64,000 nt of DNA from Secundilactobacillus silagincola (GTDB lineage Bacteria > Bacillota > Bacilli > Lactobacillales > Lactobacillaceae). Shown here one piece after another: positions 62,201 through 64,000 of this stretch; the stretch's first letter is position 1; every line of letters begins with the position of its first letter. Position numbers and translations under genes: made by a program. Where the stretch lies: positions 310,001 to 374,000 of the forward strand of contig NZ_BCMJ01000003.1 in the NCBI RefSeq assembly GCF_002583405.1. The letters are read 5' to 3'. The notes below the pieces were generated by a model. That model saw only the letters and a program-made list of their open reading frames with translations, was not told where the DNA came from and did not search any database.

Positions 62201-64000
62201 TAATGACTGGTGTAGCACCGTCTTTACCATTGGTGATGGAACCAACCTTGTTGTTATCAACCAGAATGTCGTAGCCAGTGACGTTACCGTCAGTGTCCTT
62301 GACTGGGTTGAATTGAGGTGTTGAACCATCCTTTAACTGACCGACAGTCTTATCACCGATCTTAATGGTGTAAGTACCAGTTGGTTTACCGCTACCGTCG
62401 ACATCTGCTGTAATGACTGGTGAATCACCCTGAGGACCTTGGGCACCTGTATCACCCTTGGCACCATTCAGGATAGTACCAGAGTCTTTGCCATCGATAA
62501 CAAGCGTAAGGCCGACTTGACTCTTACCATCAGCACTCATTAATGGCTTAGTGGTTACAACTGAACCATCTTTACCATTGGTGACAGTGCCAACAGTCTT
62601 GTCACCAATCGTAATGGTGTAGCCGGTAACCTTGTCACCATCTTTAACTTCGGTGAACTGAGGTGTGGATCCGTCTTTACCATTAGTGACAGTTCCAACA
62701 GTCTTGTCACCGAGAGTAATGTTGTAGCCAGTAACGTTGCCCTTATCATCCTTAACAGGTGTGAAGACTGGTGAAATACCATCGGTACCGTTCAAAATAG
62801 TATCTTCATCCATACCGTTGATAACCAGTGTGGTTCCGATTCTTATTGGGTCGCCGTTGATGTCTTTGTCTTTGCCATATGCTGGCTTGGTAGTAACCAT
62901 CGGAGTGGCACCATCTTTACCGTTGTTGACTTCACCGACCTTGGTATTATTCAGCATAATATCGTAGCCGTTGTCAGTCTTAACAAAGTTTGGCGTAGCA
63001 CCGTCTTTACCGTTTGTAACAGTAACCGGCTTGCCATCGTCACCAGTAATGATGAATCCAGTTGGGTTACCATCTTTATCAGTCGTTGGTGTGATTGTTG
63101 GAGTCTTACCAGCTTCACCTTGTGGTCCTCGATCACCATTCATAACAGTACCAGAATCTTTACCATCGATGACCAGAGTGACACCAGTTTGTTTCTTAGT
63201 ATCAGGATCAATGATTGGTTTAGTGGTGATAACTGAACCAGGCTTACCATCGGCACCATTAGTAATCGTAACAGTTTGAGCTGGTTGATCTGAACCTGGA
63301 GTCGAGATGGTCAGCGTGTTGCTAATAGTCTTATCACCATCTTTGTTAGGCGTTACGGTAACGACTGGAGTAACACCATCTTTACCATTAGTGATAGTTG
63401 CAACGTCTTTGCCACCAAATGAGATTGTGTAACTCTTACCGTCTTGTGAAGATGTAACAGTTGGTGTAGCACCGTCATAGATGTAGGAAATGGTATCCGG
63501 ATCGCCATTCGCATGGGTAACCGTAACTTTAACACCGCTTACACCTGGCTCATCAGTTTTCGTTACCCGTTCGCTGGTAATCGTGTCACCAGTATTTGGA
63601 ACTGGCAATGTGCTGACATCAGTATCATCAGTACCATCGCCCTTTGGACCTGGAACGTAGAAGACCAAAGCTGGTTTCCCGTCCTTATCCGTACCAGACT
63701 TAACTGAAAGAGGCGTGCCGTTCTTGCCATCAACACCATTCTTAACAGTGAATGAACCAGCTGGTTGACCATTAACAGTCATGTTGTAGGTGGTTGTACC
63801 GTCGCCGTTATCAACACCCTTTGGATCAACGACTGGTGTAGCACCATCTTTACCATTCCAAATCGTTTGGGTAGTATCAGGAGTACCATCACCATGTTTG
63901 ATGGTCAATAATGTACCACCGTTTGGATGGTCAGCATCGGCATCAACTGGTGTTGCTGTGATTGTGTCACCATCCTTAGGTGCTGGAATCTCGCTAATAA
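56298..64000 (-). CDS. giant sortase-anchored collagen-like repeat surface protein (5' end outside window)
   Basis: The frame is open through the window edge, so at least 2560 residues are seen and the start and signal peptide are missing. From about 64000 to 57560 it consists of short beta-type modules (GYTITIDGKTVGTI, SYEFYITNPDGSTKTIGTVP, DGYTFTIDGHDYTVKNG) joined by KDG-rich linkers. Some linkers are true Gly-X-Y collagen-like runs (GEKGDKGDKGDPGSS near 61150; GAKGDTGAQGPQGDS near 62445). A Thr/Asn/Gly/Ser-rich wall-spanning region with PGGNGGT repeats follows, then LPQTN (56427-56441), a hydrophobic helix and RRKRHDSDD. It is a wall-anchored fibrous protein, probably in adhesion or biofilm. 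Compositionally unlike its housekeeping neighbours. Confidence 0.9.
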   Translation of the reverse strand, partial: ISEIPAPKDGDTITATPVDADADHPNGGTLLTIKHGDGTPDTTQTIWNGKDGATPVVDPKGVDNGDGTTTYNMTVNGQPAGSFTVKNGVDGKNGTPLSVKSGTDKDGKPALVFYVPGPKGDGTDDTDVSTLPVPNTGDTITSERVTKTDEPGVSGVKVTVTHANGDPDTISYIYDGATPTVTSSQDGKSYTISFGGKDVATITNGKDGVTPVVTVTPNKDGDKTISNTLTISTPGSDQPAQTVTITNGADGKPGSVITTKPIIDPDTKKQTGVTLVIDGKDSGTVMNGDRGPQGEAGKTPTITPTTDKDGNPTGFIITGDDGKPVTVTNGKDGATPNFVKTDNGYDIMLNNTKVGEVNNGKDGATPMVTTKPAYGKDKDINGDPIRIGTTLVINGMDEDTILNGTDGISPVFTPVKDDKGNVTGYNITLGDKTVGTVTNGKDGSTPQFTEVKDGDKVTGYTITIGDKTVGTVTNGKDGSVVTTKPLMSADGKSQVGLTLVIDGKDSGTILNGAKGDTGAQGPQGDSPVITADVDGSGKPTGTYTIKIGDKTVGQLKDGSTPQFNPVKDTDGNVTGYDILVDNNKVGSITNGKDGATPVITQTPTTDADGKVTGTTITITTPGSKDVQTINVTNGKDGSTPVLTPEKDDAGNVTGYSITINGTPAGELKNGTDGSTVTTKPALDANGKQIGVTLVIDGKDGDTILNGKDGASPVLTPVTDKDGNVTSYTITIDGKPAGSLNNPKDGSTPIFNETKDDQGNVTGYDIVVDGKTVGSIKNGVDGKTPVITTTPELATDGKTVIGTTITITTPGSDDKQVVEVANGKDGQTPTVKEVTNPDGTKSLVFYVKGPKGDGTDDIPVGTIDAPKDGTNGQTPSVEPIKDSNTDKTIGYNFYYTNDKGEKVSVGKVDAPKDGETPTVKPHNGTDGKQDGYTFTLNGVDYTVLNGEKGDKGDKGDPGSSPVLTPVTDKDGNTSYNITLDGKPVGTITNGKNGTTPEFTEIKDKEGKVTGYTITEDGKTVGTITNGTNGKDGVTPVITTTPELATDGKTVIGTTITITTPGSTDAPQKINIENGKDGQTPTVKPVLDKDGNAVSYQFYVPGPKGDGTDDQIVGTVPAPKNGVDGKDGKDGQTPQVKPVKDNDGNVTSYEFFIPGPKGDGTDDKIVGTVPAPKNGKDGETPTVKPHTGDDGKTDGFTYTLNGVDYTVLNGKDGAALTIKSQIPDKDGNTVVTFSDGSTITVYKGKDGTNGTNGTDGKDAPTPQVRAVKGEDGTNSYEFYVVNPDGSTKTIGTVTAPKDGINGTNGKDGQTPQVKEVTNPDGTKSFEFYITNPDGSTTDMGNVPAPKDGETPKVTPHTDAGGNVDGYTFTIDGHDYLVKNGKDLTVKGYTTDKDGNTVVTFSDGSTVTVDKGAKGDKGDKGDQGEAGETPQVKAVVGQDGKTSYVFYTTDQNGKETDLGTVDAPKDGKDAQTPSVKEVTNEDGSKSYEFYITNPDGSVKTVGTTPAPKDGETPTVKPHTGTDGKVDGYTFTIGDHDYTVTNGQDGKDISVKSTDTDAKGNIVVTFSDDSTVTIPKGTDGKDAPTPEVKAVPNADGTTSYEFYITNPDGSTKTIGTVAAPKDGKDAQTPSVKEVTNNDGSKSYEFYITNPDGSVKTVGTVPAPKDGETPKVTETKDTDGNVDGYIFTIDGKDYTVKNGKDGKDGKDGQTPQVKTVTNPDGSTSYEFYITNPDGSTKDLGNVPAPKDGQTPQVKEITNSDGSKSYEFYITNPDGSEKNMGTVDGPKDITVTSTTKDPDGNTVVEFSDGNKVTIDKGKDGKDGQTPEVKAVVGQDGVTHYEFYVTNPDGSTKTVGNVTAPKDGKDGETPSVQPVKDADGNTVSYEFYYTNDKGQKVLLGTVDAPKNGTDGKDGETPAVAPYYDANGVVDGWTFTLDGHNYIVKNGQDGKDGKDGKDISVESYAPDADGNTVITFSDGSKVTVDKGKDGKDGQTPQVKAVKNDDGTTSYEFYVTDESGKETTVGTVKAPKDGVNGKTPNVEPVKDADGNTVAYNFYYTNDAGEKVSVGTVDAPKDGATPTIKPHYDADGNVDGWTLVLNGTNYVIKDGKNGVDGKDGKDGQTPQIDPSKTIVNKEAGTTTYYFTYPDGSNAGSIVVPNDGGTTNGSGTGKETDNGTGTSTGTGNGSGVNITNTNNQNNGSGTGAGTDNGQGTNSSTTTNTTTTNSTTTEKTVTTNLDGSTTETDKTTTTGPNGQKVVKIVTIETTPNPDGSTTTKTTTTTTAYPAPSGDNGGKTTGDNNTGSTTTPTGGGNSNVNTNTNTNTNPGGNGGTDTNTNTNPGGNGGTDTNTTTPGGNGGTNTNTTTPGGNGGTNTNTTTPGGNGGTNTNTTTPGGNGGTTTNTTNPGGNGGTTTQTTTSTITGTAVPGGNTGNGNGTGTSTGTDGDTGTSTGVDGGTGVTTTPGGDNGLVTEAGGATATDTEGGMVPTSEAGNGGASTIHEAVAGGTAVDATNGNGVTTGNGKAAAQGTLPQTNETSTSALVMLGVGMTIMEATLAYGITRRKRHDSDDNDHESLY
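56800..57080 (-). repeat. ~39-bp tandem repeats encoding PGGNGGT units
   Basis: Seven units of PGGNGGT(D/N/T)TNT(T/N)T, 13-14 codons each, in the wall-spanning part of the giant protein. Near-identical DNA units imply copy-number instability. Confidence 0.9.
57600..63950 (-). repeat. long array of ~30-80-codon modules in the giant protein
   Basis: Two module families. The distal half (about 60500-63950) alternates GKDG(A/S)TPxxT, DKDGNVTGYxITxxxKxVG and TTKP..G.TLVIDGKDSGTILNG. The wall-proximal half (about 57600-60500) repeats GQTPQVK.VTNPDGS.SYEFYITNPDGS and NVDGYTFTIDGHDYTVKNGKDG. Frequent D-x-D-G-N turns occur between strands. Confidence 0.85.

Overview
The window looks like part of the chromosome of a low-GC Gram-positive bacterium of the family Lactobacillaceae. 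Gene order in the housekeeping blocks follows Bacillus/Lactobacillus (ribU-ypbB-recS-ypbE-cmk-ypfD/rpsA-der-hup-ypiA; xerD-ribT-scpA-scpB-rluB; dnaG-rpoD; trmK-nif3-pepT). Surface proteins carry the KxYKxGxxW signal peptide and LPQTNE sortase motif common in lactobacilli. Pyruvate kinase lies directly downstream of dnaE with no pfkA between them, which suggests an obligately heterofermentative (phosphoketolase-type) species. I do not name the species.

Region 1 (1-33.1 kb) is dense housekeeping DNA, nearly all on the minus strand: cca-uup-thyA(-next gene); yitT on plus; ypiA; hup; der; rpsA homologue; cmk; LysM protein; recS and ypbB; ribU behind an FMN riboswitch; the cvfB-xerD-ribT-scpA-scpB-rluB operon; pyk with cre-like and Rex-like sites; dnaE; a small membrane protein; clpB with a CtsR operator; topB; and trmK-nif3-pepT.

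Region 2 (33.1-48.8 kb) is an accessory block of two tandem giant paralogous adhesin genes (2166 and 2682 codons). It separates trmK from rpoD-dnaG, which are usually close together in Firmicutes. Both adhesin genes have the same promoter layout, and each is preceded by a very short leader ORF with a strong ribosome-binding site. A 99-bp perfect-type palindrome, with a decayed copy at 6.6 kb, lies at the block's edge.

Region 3 (48.8-53.7 kb) holds rpoD and dnaG, then on the plus strand an 82-codon gene whose promoter spacer contains a LexA/DinR-type box, and an HcxA/GldA-like metal-dependent alcohol dehydrogenase.

Region 4 (53.7-64 kb) is accessory. It starts with a roughly 1-kb stretch without conventional genes that contains a candidate type I toxin-antitoxin locus (a short hydrophobic/cationic ORF with a convergent extended -10 promoter at its 3' end) and a candidate ~60-nt small RNA flanked by 15-bp direct repeats. 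Next come an AP2-like DNA-binding protein, a family-2-like glycosyltransferase and a giant sortase-anchored repeat protein of more than 2560 residues, whose 5' end lies outside the window. I see no rRNA, tRNA, CRISPR array, intact insertion sequence or prophage.
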